Shown: positions 9,299 to 21,068 of the stretch, in pieces
How the letters are laid out: each line of letters opens with the position of its first letter
How positions within the stretch are numbered: position 1 is the first letter of the stretch
Notes under the pieces: model-generated
Database searches by the model: none
Seen by the model: the letters and a program-made list of their open reading frames with translations, nothing else
Told to the model about the DNA's origin: nothing
NCBI RefSeq assembly: GCF_021391495.1
Contig: NZ_CP090063.1
Span: forward strand, 6,200,001 to 6,264,000
DNA length: 64,000 nucleotides
Direction: 5' to 3'
DNA from: Amycolatopsis acidiphila
GTDB lineage: Bacteria > Actinomycetota > Actinomycetes > Mycobacteriales > Pseudonocardiaceae
Program-made: the position numbers and the translations under genes

Positions 9299-10317
9299 CT
9301 CAGTCCGATGTGGACACCTGGAAGCCGGCGGCGCTGCGCGAGGCCGAGGCGGAGCTCGACCAGACGATGCGCAAGGCGCGGAAGCTGATCAAGGCGACCG
9401 AGGAGAAGCTGAAGCAGTACCCGGACACCGACCGCACCGCGCGGCCCGAGGACGTCGCGCGGCTGAAGGCGGCCGCCGAGCGGCCCGACGCGCCGGCGGC
9501 GATGCGGGCGCTGAAGCGGAAGGTGGACGCCGGGGCGCTGTCGTGGAAGGACGTGCTCGAAGGCAAGGCGCTGCAGGACCCCGATGTGCGGGAGGCGATG
9601 CGCGGCAGGCTCGGTGAGATGCGGGAGATCTACCAGGAGGCCCGGGAGGGCGCCACTCTGGAGGAGATCCTGGAGGCGCGCGGGGTCACGGGCAGCGTTT
9701 TCGGTGGCGGTGGCCCGACCCGCCCCCAGTCGGCGCCGTCGGAGCAGCCCCCCAGCGAGGACGACTACTTCGCAGGTAACGGTTTTCTCACGAACCGCCC
9801 GCCGGCTTCGCCCCCTCCGGGCGGTGGGTGGCCTCCCGCTTCGGGCCCGGGGCAGTCTCCTTCGGGTCCGGGTCGTCCGGGTCCAGGTCAGCCCGGGCCG
9901 GGTCGACCTCCTTCGGGTCCGGGTCGTCCGGGTCCAGGTCAGCCCGGGCCGGGTCAACCTCCTTCGGGTTCGGGTCGGCCTGTGCCCGGTCGGCCACACC
10001 CGGGTGCGGGACGTCCGCCCGCGCCGCCCTCCGGGCGCCCCGCTTCAGACGCTCCCGGCCGCCCGTCCGGGCCACCGCCCCCGCTGCCACCGGATTCCGC
10101 CCGCCCGCCGCAGCCACCCGTGCCCCCGGCGGCGCCACCCCAGCCGCACCGTCCGGCCCCGGACATTCACCGCCCCGACGAACCCCCGGCCGAGGACTTC
10201 TTCGAAAACCCACTGGCTCGCCGCGACCAGCCGAAGCCCTCGGCCCCGCGCCGCCCTCGGCGCGGCGATCCGCCGGCTGACGACGACGACTATTTCGGCG
10301 GCCCGGTCCTGCGCTGA
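9295..10317 (+). CDS. Proline/glycine-rich repeat protein, partner of the W-x-G protein
   Basis: 340 aa. The first 140 residues form a charged helical domain (coiled-coil-like [17 protein letters not shown] and [18 protein letters not shown]). The rest is disordered and Pro/Gly-rich, with a 17-residue repeat encoded by 51-bp DNA units. Three short acidic-aromatic motifs punctuate the disordered part: [18 protein letters not shown] and DDDDYFGGP at the extreme C-terminus. These look like linear docking motifs. The start overlaps the preceding gene (ATGA), so the two products are probably made together. Function is unknown; a chaperone or scaffold role for the W-x-G protein is inference. Confidence 0.6.
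   Translation: MTQSDVDTWKPAALREAEAELDQTMRKARKLIKATEEKLKQYPDTDRTARPEDVARLKAAAERPDAPAAMRALKRKVDAGALSWKDVLEGKALQDPDVREAMRGRLGEMREIYQEAREGATLEEILEARGVTGSVFGGGGPTRPQSAPSEQPPSEDDYFAGNGFLTNRPPASPPPGGGWPPASGPGQSPSGPGRPGPGQPGPGRPPSGPGRPGPGQPGPGQPPSGSGRPVPGRPHPGAGRPPAPPSGRPASDAPGRPSGPPPPLPPDSARPPQPPVPPAAPPQPHRPAPDIHRPDEPPAEDFFENPLARRDQPKPSAPRRPRRGDPPADDDDYFGGPVLR
9857..9985 (+). repeat. 51-bp tandem repeat inside the proline-rich gene
   Basis: Two nearly identical 51-bp units (9857-9907 and 9908-9958, one base different at the end) and a diverged partial third unit. They encode the 17-residue unit [17 protein letters not shown], so the period keeps the reading frame and copy number could vary without frameshift. 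Confidence 0.85.
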
Positions 10318-10318
10318 C

Positions 10319-10365
10319 GGCTGGGGGCGCCCCGGTGTGGGGCACCCCCGCACCCGCCCCCAGCC
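10319..10365 (+). terminator. Hairpin after the secretion cassette
   Basis: Perfect 11-bp arms GGCTGGGGGCG and CGCCCCCAGCC enclose a second GC-rich stem-loop, starting immediately after the stop of the proline-rich gene. There is no U-tract, which is common for actinobacterial terminators. Confidence 0.6.
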
Positions 10366-10434
10366 CCAGTCCGCCGTCGCCACCGAGCTCCCACGCCGGC
10401 CCGAACCCCGCCGTCGAACGGCCCCACCAGCAAA

Positions 10435-10448
10435 TAGAACCTGTTACT
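10435..10448. promoter_or_regulatory. KstR-like box before an SDR gene
   Basis: TAGAACCTGTTACT matches the published KstR consensus TnnAACnnGTTnnA at every fixed position except the last. It lies 10 bp before the SDR start. A -10-like TACTGT (10445-10450) ends 7 nt before the ATG, so the site would overlap the promoter of a leaderless transcript. The regulator is not in this window. Confidence 0.45.
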
Positions 10449-10457
10449 GTTTCGCGC

Positions 10458-11246
10458 ATGATCCTGGATCGCTTCCGGGTGGCGGGCAAGGTCGCCGTGG
10501 TCACCGGGTCCGGCCGTGGCATCGGCGCGGCGGCCGCGGTCGCCCTGGCCGAAGCCGGCGCCGATGTCGTCCTCTCCTCCCGCACCGAGTCCGATCTGAC
10601 GAACGTCGCCGCGCAGGTGGCCGAGCGCGGACGCAAGGCACACGTCGTCCCGGCGGACCTCGGCAACCCGGCCGCCGCCGCCGCGCTGGCCGCCGCCGCG
10701 GTCGACACCTTCGGCCGGCTCGACATCGTGGTGAACAACGTCGGCGGCGCCTACCCCCGCCCCCTGCTGGAAACCACGCCGGACTTCCTCGAAGAGGCCT
10801 TCCGCTTCAACGTCACCACCGCGCACGCCCTCACCACCGCCGCCGTCCCGGCGATGCTCGAGGCGGGCGGCGGGGCGGTCGTGAACATCTCGTCCAACAT
10901 GGGCCGCATCGCCGGGCGAGGCTTCGCCGCCTACGGCACCGTGAAGGCCGCACTCGCGCACTACACGCGTCTCGCCGCCCTCGACCTCGCCCCCCGGATC
11001 CGCGTCAACGCGATCGCCGTGGGTTCGGTGGCGACCTCCGCGCTGGACATCGTGGTGAGCAACCCGGAGATCAAGGAGAAGATGGAGGCCGCGACGCCGC
11101 TGCGGCGCATCGGCGACCCGGAGGACGTCGCCGCCGCGATCCTGTTCCTCGCCTCCCCGGCGGGCGCCTATGTGACCGGCAAGGTCCTCGAGGTCGACGG
11201 CGGCCTGCAGGCGCCGAACCTCGAACTCGGCCTGCCGGACGTCTAG
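10458..11246 (+). CDS. Short-chain dehydrogenase/reductase, possibly of the sterol/lipid type
   Basis: SDR of 262 aa with TGSGRGIG (16-23), NNVGG and the active-site YGTVK. The C-terminal [25 protein letters not shown] is the usual family ending. ATG at 10458 has no Shine-Dalgarno but a -10-like hexamer 7 nt upstream, so it may be leaderless. The KstR-like box upstream suggests a link to sterol or fatty-acid degradation, where several SDRs belong to the regulon; this is inference. Its stop overlaps the convergent lgt stop by 3 bp. Confidence 0.82.
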   Translation: MILDRFRVAGKVAVVTGSGRGIGAAAAVALAEAGADVVLSSRTESDLTNVAAQVAERGRKAHVVPADLGNPAAAAALAAAAVDTFGRLDIVVNNVGGAYPRPLLETTPDFLEEAFRFNVTTAHALTTAAVPAMLEAGGGAVVNISSNMGRIAGRGFAAYGTVKAALAHYTRLAALDLAPRIRVNAIAVGSVATSALDIVVSNPEIKEKMEAATPLRRIGDPEDVAAAILFLASPAGAYVTGKVLEVDGGLQAPNLELGLPDV

Positions 11247-12160
11247 TCGACCTTCTGCGGCTCGGGCTTCTCCGTGCTCAGCAGCTCGGGATCCTCGCGT
11301 GGACCACGTTTGCGCGCCACGGACAAGTACACCAGCGCGCCGACGAACACGACGGCCGCGGTCAGCACGTTGACCCGCAGGCCGAACACGTGCGTGGCGT
11401 CGTCGGAGCGCAGCAGCTCGATCCAGAACCGGCCGAGCGTGTACCCGGCGACGTACAGCGCGAACGCCCGCCCGTGCCCGAGCTTGAACCGCCGGTCCAT
11501 CCACACCACGAACGCGGCGACGGCGAAGTCCCACAGCAGCTCGTAGAGGAACGTCGGCTGCACCGGGCTGTCGGGCAGCGGGATGCTGCCGAACGCGACG
11601 CCGTCCGGCCCCTGCAGGGGGATCGTGGGGTTGTTCGGGTCGAAGCGCTGGTAGATCTCCAGGCCCCAGGGCAGGCTGGTGTGCGCGCCGTAGAGCTCCT
11701 GGTTGAAGTAGTTGCCGAGCCGGCCGATCGCCTGCGCGGCCACGATGCCCGGCGCGATCGCGTCCGCCATCGCGGGCAGCGGGATCCCCTTGCGGCGGCA
11801 GCCGATCCACGCGCCGACGGCGCCGAGCGCGATGGCGCCCCAGATGCCGAGGCCGCCGTCCCAGATGTAGAGGGCCTGGACGGGGTTCTTGCCGGGGCCG
11901 AAGTAGCGCCACCAGTCGGTGATGACGTGGTAGAGCCGCCCGCCGACGATCCCGAACGGCACCGCGAACACGGCGATGTCCACCACGGTGCCCTTGGTCC
12001 CGCCGCGCTCCTGCCAGCGGCGTTCACCCCACCAGATGGCGATGATGATGCCCACGATGATGCACAGGGCGTAGGCGCGGATCGGGATGGGACCCAGGTA
12101 CCAGACGCCACGCTCCGGGCTGGGGATCGTCGCGAGAAACACGGTGTGCACGGGGGTCAC
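11243..12160 (-). CDS. lgt: Prolipoprotein diacylglyceryl transferase
   Basis: Membrane enzyme that transfers diacylglycerol from phosphatidylglycerol to the lipobox cysteine of prolipoproteins, 305 aa. It has several membrane segments, the catalytic region IRAYALC near the N-terminus and the Lgt signature [13 protein letters not shown] in the middle. A charged tail of about 25 residues follows the last membrane segment. The start is the GTG at 12160; a second in-frame GTG three codons on is possible. Its position after trpA is the same as in mycobacteria (trpC-B-A-lgt). BtuF at 3185 is one predicted substrate. Confidence 0.95.
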   Translation of the reverse strand: MTPVHTVFLATIPSPERGVWYLGPIPIRAYALCIIVGIIIAIWWGERRWQERGGTKGTVVDIAVFAVPFGIVGGRLYHVITDWWRYFGPGKNPVQALYIWDGGLGIWGAIALGAVGAWIGCRRKGIPLPAMADAIAPGIVAAQAIGRLGNYFNQELYGAHTSLPWGLEIYQRFDPNNPTIPLQGPDGVAFGSIPLPDSPVQPTFLYELLWDFAVAAFVVWMDRRFKLGHGRAFALYVAGYTLGRFWIELLRSDDATHVFGLRVNVLTAAVVFVGALVYLSVARKRGPREDPELLSTEKPEPQKVD

Positions 12161-12211
12161 CGTAGCCTGCGCCGGTAACGGGCCGGTGTGAAGCCCGTGC
12201 CAGGGGGCGTC

Positions 12212-12388
12212 CTAGGGCCGGGATCCCGGCCCGTTGAGGACCGCGGAGCCCGCGGCGAGCACGCAGCCGACACCGAAGATCACCGTCAGCCACACCGGTC
12301 CGCCGCGAAGCCCGTTCCAGATCCCGGCGGCGGCCATCAGCACGGCCATGACGATGTTGCGAACCTGCAGGGGTGACGGCTTGGCCAT
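12212..12388 (-). CDS. Small two-segment membrane protein between trpA and lgt
   Basis: 58 aa beginning MAKPSPLQVRNIVMAVLMAA with two hydrophobic helices separated by a short WNGLRGGPVW loop. ATG at 12388 follows AAAGG at good spacing; longer upstream starts give an Arg/Pro-rich extension that looks non-coding. A small membrane gene is also found close to lgt in mycobacteria. Function is unknown. Confidence 0.7.
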   Translation of the reverse strand: MAKPSPLQVRNIVMAVLMAAAGIWNGLRGGPVWLTVIFGVGCVLAAGSAVLNGPGSRP

Positions 12389-12562
12389 GCCCGCCAGCCT
12401 TTCACGGGGCCGCGGGCGCTGCGCGAGAGGCCTCGGCCGGGGCATGGCCAGTGCGAGCGGCGCCGGGTGCGGGCACGTCCGAGCGCCGCCGGGGACGGGT
12501 CAGTACTGCCAGGCGACGCGGACGCCCCTCGAGGTTATGAGTGCCGCCCGAGTGCCAGGCAG

Positions 12563-13344
12563 TCAGGCCGCCACGGGCTGCCGCACGCCTTCCGCCAGCT
12601 CCGCGCTCAACGCGCGCACCGCCTCGGCGCCCTCTGCGGCCTTCGTCACCAGCGCGGACCCGACGATCACCGCGTCCGCGAAGCCCGCGACCTCCGCCGC
12701 CTGCTCCCGCGACCGGACGCCGAGCCCGACCCCGACCGGCAGGTCCGTGTGCGCCCGCGTCCGGCGGACCAGCTCCGCCGCGCCGGCGCCGACCTTGTCC
12801 CGCGCTCCGGTCACGCCCATGACGGCCGTCGCGTACAGGAAACCCGAAGCCGCTCGCGCGGTCAGGTCGATCCGCTCCTCCGACGAGGAGGGCGCCACCA
12901 GGAAGATCCGGTCCAGGCCGTGCTCGGCCGACGCGGTCATCCACTCGGCGGCCTCGTCGGGGATCAGGTCGGGGGTGATCATGCCCAGCCCGCCCGCGGC
13001 CGCGAGGTCGCGCGCGAAACGGTCCACGCCGTAGCGGTGCACCGGGTTCCAGTAGGTCATGACGACGGCGTGGCCACCGCGGGACGACACCGACTCGACG
13101 ACCTCGAACAGCTGCTTGAGCCGGAACCCCTGCTTGAGAGCGGTGTCCGCGGCGAGCTGGATCGTCGGGCCGTCCATCACCGGGTCCGAGTACGGCATGC
13201 CGACCTCGACGAGGTCGGTGCCGCCGTCGATCATCGCCGCGAGCATGTCCTTCGAGCCCTCGACGCTCGGGTAACCGGCAGGCAGGTACCCGACCAGCGC
13301 GGCACGTCCCTCGCTGCGGGTCCGGGCGAACAGTTCCTGCAAAC

Positions 13345-13348
<4 letters not shown>
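12563..13348 (-). CDS. trpA: Tryptophan synthase alpha chain
   Basis: Cleaves indole-3-glycerol phosphate to indole, which is channelled to TrpB. 261 aa, a TIM barrel with [19 protein letters not shown], whose Asp is the catalytic acid/base together with the Glu of the [20 protein letters not shown] strand. GTG at 13348 overlaps the trpB stop (GTGA), so translation is coupled. The normal length of 260-270 aa supports this start over longer ones. Confidence 0.96.
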
Positions 13349-14555
<1,207 letters not shown>

Positions 14556-14559
<4 letters not shown>

Positions 14560-15365
14560 CGGCTCGGCCTCGGACACGCCGGGTGCGAACCCGCGGTGAC
14601 GAGCTTGATCAGCGAGCCCTTCGGGTCACCGGAGGCGACCAGGCCCTCGCCGACCAGCACGGCGTCGGCACCGTGGCCGGCGTAGGCCATCAGGTCACCG
14701 GGGCCGCGGACGCCGGACTCGGCGACCTTCGTCACGTCGAACGGCAGCCCGGGCGCGAGCCTGCCGAACACGTCGCGGTCCACCTCGAGGGTGTGCAGGT
14801 TGCGGGCGTTGATGCCGATGACCTGAGCGCCGGCCTCCAGCGCGCGGTCGGCCTCCTCGGCGTTGTGCACCTCGACCAGCGCGGCCATGCCCAGCGACTC
14901 GACCCGGTCCAGCAGCGAGACCAGGGCGTTCTGCTCCAGCGCCGCCACGATCAGCAGCACCATGTCGGCACCGTGCGCGCGGGCCTCGTGCACCTGGTAG
15001 GGGCTGACCACGAAGTCCTTGCGCAGCAGCGGGACGTCGACCACCGCCCGCACGGCGTCGAAGTCGGCCAGCGAACCGCCGAAACGGCGCTGCTCGGTGA
15101 GCACGCTGATGACGCGCGCACCGGCCTCCTCGTAGTCCTTGGCCAGTCCGGCCGGGTCGGCGATCTGCGCCAGTTCGCCCTTCGACGGGCTGCGGCGCTT
15201 GACCTCGGCGATCACGCCGATCGACGACTCGCGCAGCGCGCCGGCGGCGTCCCTCGGCGGGGCGGCCTTGGCGGCGAGGACCTTGAGCTCGTCGAACGGC
15301 AGTGCCTTCTCGCGCTCGGCGAGATCGGCGCGGACACCGGCGATGATTTCTTCGAGAACGCTCAC
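14556..15365 (-). CDS. trpC: Indole-3-glycerol phosphate synthase
   Basis: Ring-closing, decarboxylating step from CdRP to indole-3-glycerol phosphate, 269 aa. Motifs include [12 protein letters not shown] (catalytic Lys), [13 protein letters not shown] (catalytic Lys), GINARNL and VAESGV. It is not fused to TrpF. GTG at 15365 overlaps the stop of an 18-codon ORF (GTGA) and has GGGGGC upstream. The last dozen residues ([10 protein letters not shown]) extend past the usual family end. Confidence 0.96.
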
Positions 15366-15418
15366 CAGGTGCCCCCGTCCCCGGGCGCATCCGGATTTTC
15401 ACTCGAAAGCTGGCTCAC
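15362..15418 (-). CDS. Candidate 18-residue leader peptide coupled to trpC
   Basis: GTG at 15418 follows GGGAAGGGGAAGG at 5-nt spacing, an excellent ribosome-binding site. The frame reads [18 protein letters not shown] and stops at TGA overlapping the trpC GTG (GTGA). The last codon before the stop is Trp. A ribosome short of Trp-tRNA would stall within a few bases of the trpC start. No family is known to me. It may be a regulatory leader, a coupling ORF or chance. Confidence 0.45.
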   Translation of the reverse strand: MSQLSSENPDAPGDGGTW

Positions 15419-15493
15419 AAACACCTTCCCCTTCCCGCAGAAAAGATGCTAACCCGCGCACAATCACGGGCCGGTTCCGGGTCGAACATGCCT

Positions 15494-15532
15494 TGGCAGC
15501 TGTGAAAGTCACCAGCGTGGCATCGGCTGCCA
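15494..15532. other. Inverted repeat in the trpC leader
   Basis: Arms TGGCAGC (15494-15500) and GCTGCCA (15526-15532) are perfect complements around 25 nt that contain a smaller GTGA/TCAC hairpin (15502-15512). It lies in the 170-bp gap between the membrane-protein gene and the 18-codon leader ORF, where an attenuator or RNA-processing site could sit. No U-tract is present. Confidence 0.4.
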
Positions 15533-15584
15533 CCGGACAGGCCACTTCCCGCCACCACCTCGACGTGCACGTTGCGCGTGGCTG

Positions 15585-16107
15585 TTACCGGTCAGTTGGG
15601 TCTTCGCCTTCGGAGAGCGCCTCCCACAGTTCCGTGTCGGGGTCACGGGCGGTCTTCTGCCCGCTCGGTGCCGCATAGCGTGCGCCGAGTCGCGGCATCG
15701 CACCGGCGTTCTTGATTGCCATCAACCCGCCGAGGAGCACGAGAATTCCCCCGAGCAACGCGAGCCCGCGACCGGTGAACACCTGCCAGACCGGCGCGCC
15801 GGCCGGGAAGCCGCCGAAGGACACCCCGTCCACCGCGATCCAGCAGGCCCAGAGGCCGGCGACGGCGAGGATCACGCCGAGGACCCGCCGGGGCCAGCCA
15901 CCGGTGGCGATCGATCCCGCCACCCCCGCCACGCCGAGCAGGGCCAGCGGCACCAGCGCGCCCGAGTGCTGCGCGCCGGTCTGGGTCTCGAGCAGCGTCC
16001 CGCGCACGCCCGCCTCGCGCAGCTGTGCGGACCAGACGAGGCGGGACGCGCCCCACAGCGCCGCCGCTCCGAGGAGCAGCGTCACGACGACCGTCCACAG
16101 TGGACGT

Positions 16108-16130
<23 letters not shown>
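15585..16130 (-). CDS. Trp-region conserved membrane protein (TIGR02234 type)
   Basis: 181-aa protein with four hydrophobic segments and short loops, ending in a polar tail. A membrane protein of this type sits between trpE and trpC in many actinobacteria, including mycobacteria (Rv1610). ATG at 16130 lies 23 bp inside the 3' end of trpE, indicating coupling. The role is unknown; a part in Trp transport or regulation is often guessed but not shown. A copy of the iterated palindrome (16094-16104) falls within its fifth to eleventh codons. Confidence 0.82.
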
Positions 16131-17679
<1,549 letters not shown>

Positions 17680-17726
17680 GCGATCCATTGTGCCGCTGTC
17701 CGCTTCCGCGACCCGCACCGGGCAGT

Positions 17727-17766
17727 AATTCATGACTCGTTGAATTCTGCCCAGCGACGAGTCATG
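17727..17766. promoter_or_regulatory. Palindromic operator region between trpE and tetR
   Basis: Two overlapping symmetries: AATTCA/TGAATT around 8 bp (17727-17746), and perfect 10-bp arms CATGACTCGT (17731-17740) and ACGAGTCATG (17757-17766). The pair sits 9 bp before the tetR start and about 50 bp upstream of trpE, where a bound TetR could affect both. Assignment to the adjacent TetR is inference. Confidence 0.6.
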
Positions 17767-17774
17767 ATGGAGCG

Positions 17775-18404
17775 ATGAGCACGGCTGAACCACCGAAGAC
17801 CGGCAAGCGGCGCGGCCGCCGCCCCGCGGGGCAGGACACCCGGGCCGCGCTGCTCGACGCCGCCCGCGCCGTGTTCTCCGAGAACGGCTACGAGGGTGCC
17901 ACGGTGCGCGCCATCGCCGCCAGGGCGGGCGTCGACGCGGCCATGGTGAACCACTGGTTCGGCGGCAAGGATTCCCTCTTCGCCCAGGCCGTGCTCCAGC
18001 TGCCGTTCGACCCCCAGGAGATCGTCGGCATGCTGCTCGACGGCGACCTCGAGACGCTCGGCGAGCGCATCGTCCGGCGGTTCGTGTCCGTCTGGGACTC
18101 GAGCGCCGGCGGCACGTTCCCCGCGCTGGTGCGCAGTCTCGCCAGCCACGACCAGGCGGCGATCGGGCTGCGGGACTTCCTGATCGAGAACATCCTCGAC
18201 CGGATCATGACCCGCATCGAGGCGGACCACCCCCAGCTGCGCGCCACCCTGTGCGCCTCCCAGCTGATCGGCATCGGCATGGTGCGCTACGTCGCCCGGT
18301 TCGAACCGCTCGGTTCGGCGGATGTCGAAACCGTGGTGGCCGCGGTAGCGCCGACCCTGCAGCGCTACCTCACCGGCGACCTCGGTTCCGTGCGTTCGAA
18401 TTGA
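17775..18404 (+). CDS. TetR-family regulator divergent from trpE
   Basis: 209 aa. DNA-binding domain at about 12-70 with [20 protein letters not shown] and [12 protein letters not shown]; the C-terminal domain contains VVRRF-like and [12 protein letters not shown] blocks. It is clearly related over its full length to the second TetR at 20487 (similar RRPxxxxTR start, GYxGAT, FGxKxxLF, LVRSL/LLRSIA, MVRYV/MLRYV). Both belong to the PsrA/TetR_C_16-like group and both face an amino-acid operon. The ligand is unknown. Confidence 0.85.
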   Translation: MSTAEPPKTGKRRGRRPAGQDTRAALLDAARAVFSENGYEGATVRAIAARAGVDAAMVNHWFGGKDSLFAQAVLQLPFDPQEIVGMLLDGDLETLGERIVRRFVSVWDSSAGGTFPALVRSLASHDQAAIGLRDFLIENILDRIMTRIEADHPQLRATLCASQLIGIGMVRYVARFEPLGSADVETVVAAVAPTLQRYLTGDLGSVRSN

Positions 18405-18414
18405 CCCCCTGGCT

Positions 18415-18714
18415 TCACACGGCGGTTTTCTCCGTGGACAGACCGAGCCTGCGCATCGCGCGGTCGACGTCGTTCACGTGCTCCACCGCGATGCGTTCCG
18501 CGGCACGCACGGAGAACAGCGTGGCGTCGAGCAGTTGACGCAGATCGGCGGCGTCCGTTGTGGACAGTTCTCCGGGGTTGTCCATGTCCGCGCGCATGAC
18601 CTCCTCAACGGCGGACTCGACCAGCACGAGGTCGTTCATCGTGTCGTCGAGCCGGTCCACCAACTGCCGCGCCCTACCGCGCAATTGTTCGTAATAGAGC
18701 CTGGTATCGCTCAT
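18415..18714 (-). CDS. Conserved helical protein of unknown function
   Basis: 99 aa, entirely helical and charged, no membrane segment and no recognised motif. ATG at 18714 follows AAAGGTGAGG, a good ribosome-binding site. It sits between a convergent tetR and hisI and is not part of the his run, since a 228-bp gap separates it from hisI. I see nothing convincing in that gap except lower GC content than the genes. Confidence 0.65.
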   Translation of the reverse strand: MSDTRLYYEQLRGRARQLVDRLDDTMNDLVLVESAVEEVMRADMDNPGELSTTDAADLRQLLDATLFSVRAAERIAVEHVNDVDRAMRRLGLSTEKTAV

Positions 18715-18942
18715 TGCCTCACCTTTCGGAAGTCGGGAAACGTCTTGTCCCCCAATACAGTTCCGAACATCGTCAGGCTTGGCAACGAATCAGACAACGA
18801 GATCCGAAGTTCACCCGGAAGATCGATTTCAGCGCCTTACCAAGCGGCCAGAAGGAGGCCGAACCGATCAACAGAAGCCGACCTACATTCCGCGCCGGCC
18901 GTGGCTGACGGTCGGCCCGGTCACGATCGGCACAGTACGCGG

Positions 18943-19299
18943 TCAACCGCGGTCGTCGGCGAGCAACAGTCTTTCGTCGGTGTCGAAGCAACTGCGGGTG
19001 TTCGTGTGGCACGCGGGGCCGGTCTGGTCGACCCGCACCAGCACCGTGTCGGCGTCGCAGTCGAGGCGCACCTCGCGCACGTGCTGCACGTGCCCGGAGG
19101 TCTCGCCCTTGACCCACAACTCCTTGCGGCTGCGGGAGTAGTAGGTGCCGCGGCGGGTGGTCAGCGTCCGTTCCAGCGCCTCGTCGTCCATCCACGCGAC
19201 CATCAGCACGTCCGAGGTCGCGTGTTCGACGACCACGGCGCAGATCAGGCCGTCGGCGTTGCGCTTGAGGCGTGCGGCCAGCGCGGGGTCGAGACTCAT
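18943..19299 (-). CDS. hisI: Phosphoribosyl-AMP cyclohydrolase
   Basis: Opens the purine ring of PR-AMP in the third step of histidine synthesis. 118 aa, monofunctional with no HisE domain. Metal-site motifs are present: [12 protein letters not shown] and [26 protein letters not shown] binds the substrate. ATG at 19299 overlaps the preceding membrane gene by ATGA. Last gene of the hisF-membrane-hisI block. Confidence 0.95.
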   Translation of the reverse strand: MSLDPALAARLKRNADGLICAVVVEHATSDVLMVAWMDDEALERTLTTRRGTYYSRSRKELWVKGETSGHVQHVREVRLDCDADTVLVRVDQTGPACHTNTRSCFDTDERLLLADDRG

Positions 19300-19679
19300 G
19301 CCGCGTCTCCCAGCAGGTAACGGCGCATCGGGCCGGAGTTCAGCAGCACCCAGGTGTAGATGTAGCCCACGGCGAGCACCGCGGAGAACAGCTTGAACCA
19401 CAACACCGCGCCGGCCAGCAGCAGGAACGCGTGCAGCAGCCCGAACAGCGCGGCCACCGCGAACCCGAAGAACCGCGACGACGGCATGCGCAGCGCGAGA
19501 CCGCCCGCGACGAGGCCGCCGAAGATGACGCTCGCGACCGGCAGCAGCAGCGTGCGCGGCGAGGCCTCGGAGGTGGTCACGATGACGATGCCGAGCACCA
19601 GGTAGGCCAGGCCCAGCCCGACCAGCAGCACCGTCGCCGTCTTGACCTCGACCGCGACCTGCCAGGACTTGAGCTTCAC
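19296..19679 (-). CDS. Four-helix membrane protein between hisF and hisI
   Basis: 127 aa with four hydrophobic segments and a short cationic N-terminus ([13 protein letters not shown]). It is coupled on both sides by ATGA overlaps (hisF stop at 19676, hisI start at 19299), so it is a true member of this operon. Family not recognised; the role in histidine synthesis or transport is unknown. Confidence 0.75.
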   Translation of the reverse strand: MKLKSWQVAVEVKTATVLLVGLGLAYLVLGIVIVTTSEASPRTLLLPVASVIFGGLVAGGLALRMPSSRFFGFAVAALFGLLHAFLLLAGAVLWFKLFSAVLAVGYIYTWVLLNSGPMRRYLLGDAA

Positions 19680-20449
19680 CGGATCTCCACTCCGCCGGCG
19701 CGCAGGGTTTCCTTCACGTCGCCGATCTTCAACTGTCCGAAGTGGAACACACTCGCGGCGAGCACCGCGTCCGCACCGGCCCGCACGGCGGGCACGAAGT
19801 GCTCGACCGCGCCCGCCCCGCCGCTGGCGATCACCGGCACCCGGACGACCTTGCGGGTCAGCTCGATGAGCTCGAGGTCGAAGCCGTTCTTCGTGCCGTC
19901 GGCGTCCATCGAGTTGAGCAGGATCTCGCCGACGCCCAGCTCCTCACCCCGCGCGGCCCACTCGACCGCGTCGATCCCGGTGCCCTTGCGGCCGCCGTGG
20001 GTGGTCACCTCGAAGCCGGACGGGGTCGGCTCGCCGCCCTCGGGCACGCGGCGGGCGTCGACCGAGAGCACGATGCACTGGGCGCCGAACCGGCGCGACA
20101 CCTCGTGCAGGAACTCCGGCCGCGCGATGGCGGCCGTGTTGATGCTCACCTTGTCCGCGCCCGCACGCAGCAGGCGGTCCACGTCGCCGCAGGTGCGCAC
20201 GCCGCCGCCGACGGTGAGCGGGATGAAGACCTGCTCCGCGGTCCGGCGCACCACGTCGAAGGTGGTCTCGCGGTTGCCGCTGGACGCGGTGACGTCGAGG
20301 AAGGTCAGCTCGTCGGCGCCCTCGGCGTCGTACGCGCGCGCCAGCTCCACCGGGTCACCGGCGTCGCGCAGGTCCGCGAAGTTCACGCCCTTCACGACTC
20401 GGCCTGCGTCGACGTCCAGACAGGGAATCACCCTCACGGCTACGGACAT
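19676..20449 (-). CDS. hisF: Imidazole glycerol phosphate synthase, cyclase subunit
   Basis: Uses ammonia from HisH to make IGP and AICAR from PRFAR. 257 aa TIM barrel with catalytic Asp12 in [14 protein letters not shown] and the second Asp in VLSVDAR; phosphate-binding GGGVRT and [10 protein letters not shown] are seen. ATG at 20449 is preceded by TATCCT and a 6-nt spacer (GGGGAT), fitting a leaderless transcript, although GGGGAT could also act as a weak Shine-Dalgarno. Its partner hisH lies 5 kb away. Confidence 0.96.
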   Translation of the reverse strand: MSVAVRVIPCLDVDAGRVVKGVNFADLRDAGDPVELARAYDAEGADELTFLDVTASSGNRETTFDVVRRTAEQVFIPLTVGGGVRTCGDVDRLLRAGADKVSINTAAIARPEFLHEVSRRFGAQCIVLSVDARRVPEGGEPTPSGFEVTTHGGRKGTGIDAVEWAARGEELGVGEILLNSMDADGTKNGFDLELIELTRKVVRVPVIASGGAGAVEHFVPAVRAGADAVLAASVFHFGQLKIGDVKETLRAGGVEIR

Positions 20450-20467
20450 ATCCCCAGGATACTGGGG
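20450..20467 (-). promoter_or_regulatory. hisF -10 element overlapped by a palindrome
   Basis: On the minus strand TATCCT (20461-20456) lies exactly 6 nt before the hisF ATG. The palindrome CCCCAG-GATA-CTGGGG (20452-20467) covers this hexamer and lies 20 bp before the divergent tetR start. A TetR dimer bound here would block hisF transcription. Confidence 0.55.
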
Positions 20468-20486
20468 CCTTACTACGATCTGGCGC

Positions 20487-21059
20487 ATGGCACGAGCGGG
20501 ACGGCGGCCGGGGCCCACCGAGACGCGCGAGGAGATCCTCGCCGCAGCGCGGCGGCTGTTCGCCGAGCAGGGCTACGACGGCGCGACGATCCGCGGGATC
20601 GCCGCCGAGGCCGGGGTGAACGCGGCGCTGCTGCACCACTACTTCGGCACCAAGCAGCAGCTGTTCGTCGCGGCCATGAACCTGCCGGTGAACCCGGCAG
20701 AGGAGCTGCCCCGCCTGCTCGCGACCCCGGACGAGCAGACCGGCGAACGCGTTGTCCGGCTGTTCCTCAGCGTCTGGGGCGACGCGCGGGCACGGGCACC
20801 GTTCCTCGCGCTGCTGCGCTCGATCGCGGACAACGAGCAGGCGGCGACGATGATCCGGGAGTTCCTCACCAGTGCGGTGCTCAGCCGGATCGCCGAAGAC
20901 CGGAGCGTGCCGCCGCTTCGTGCCGCGGCCGCCGCGGCACAGCTGGTCGGCCTCGTGATGCTGCGGTACGTACTGGAGATCCCGCCGCTGGCCACGGCGA
21001 CCGACGACGAGATCGTCGCACTGGTCGCCCCCGCGATCCAGTACTACCTCTCTCCGTAG
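20487..21059 (+). CDS. TetR-family regulator divergent from hisF
   Basis: 190 aa. DNA-binding domain contains [20 protein letters not shown] and [13 protein letters not shown]. It is a sister of the TetR at 17775. A -10-like TACGAT (20474-20479) ends 7 nt before ATG, so it may be leaderless. It probably regulates itself and hisF through the palindrome at 20452-20467, and perhaps the DMT and ABC genes that follow it. The ligand is unknown. Confidence 0.85.
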   Translation: MARAGRRPGPTETREEILAAARRLFAEQGYDGATIRGIAAEAGVNAALLHHYFGTKQQLFVAAMNLPVNPAEELPRLLATPDEQTGERVVRLFLSVWGDARARAPFLALLRSIADNEQAATMIREFLTSAVLSRIAEDRSVPPLRAAAAAAQLVGLVMLRYVLEIPPLATATDDEIVALVAPAIQYYLSP

Positions 21060-21068
21060 TGTGACGGA

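Noticed and set aside
15509..15523. A five-codon frame Met-Pro-Arg-Trp-stop in the trp leader
   Set aside because: No ribosome-binding site and a single Trp codon; the 18-codon frame at 15362-15418 has far better signals.
18714..18908. Small plus-strand frame between the unknown gene and hisI
   Set aside because: Starts at TTG without a Shine-Dalgarno, composition is unlike coding sequence, and it overlaps the likely promoter of the minus-strand gene.
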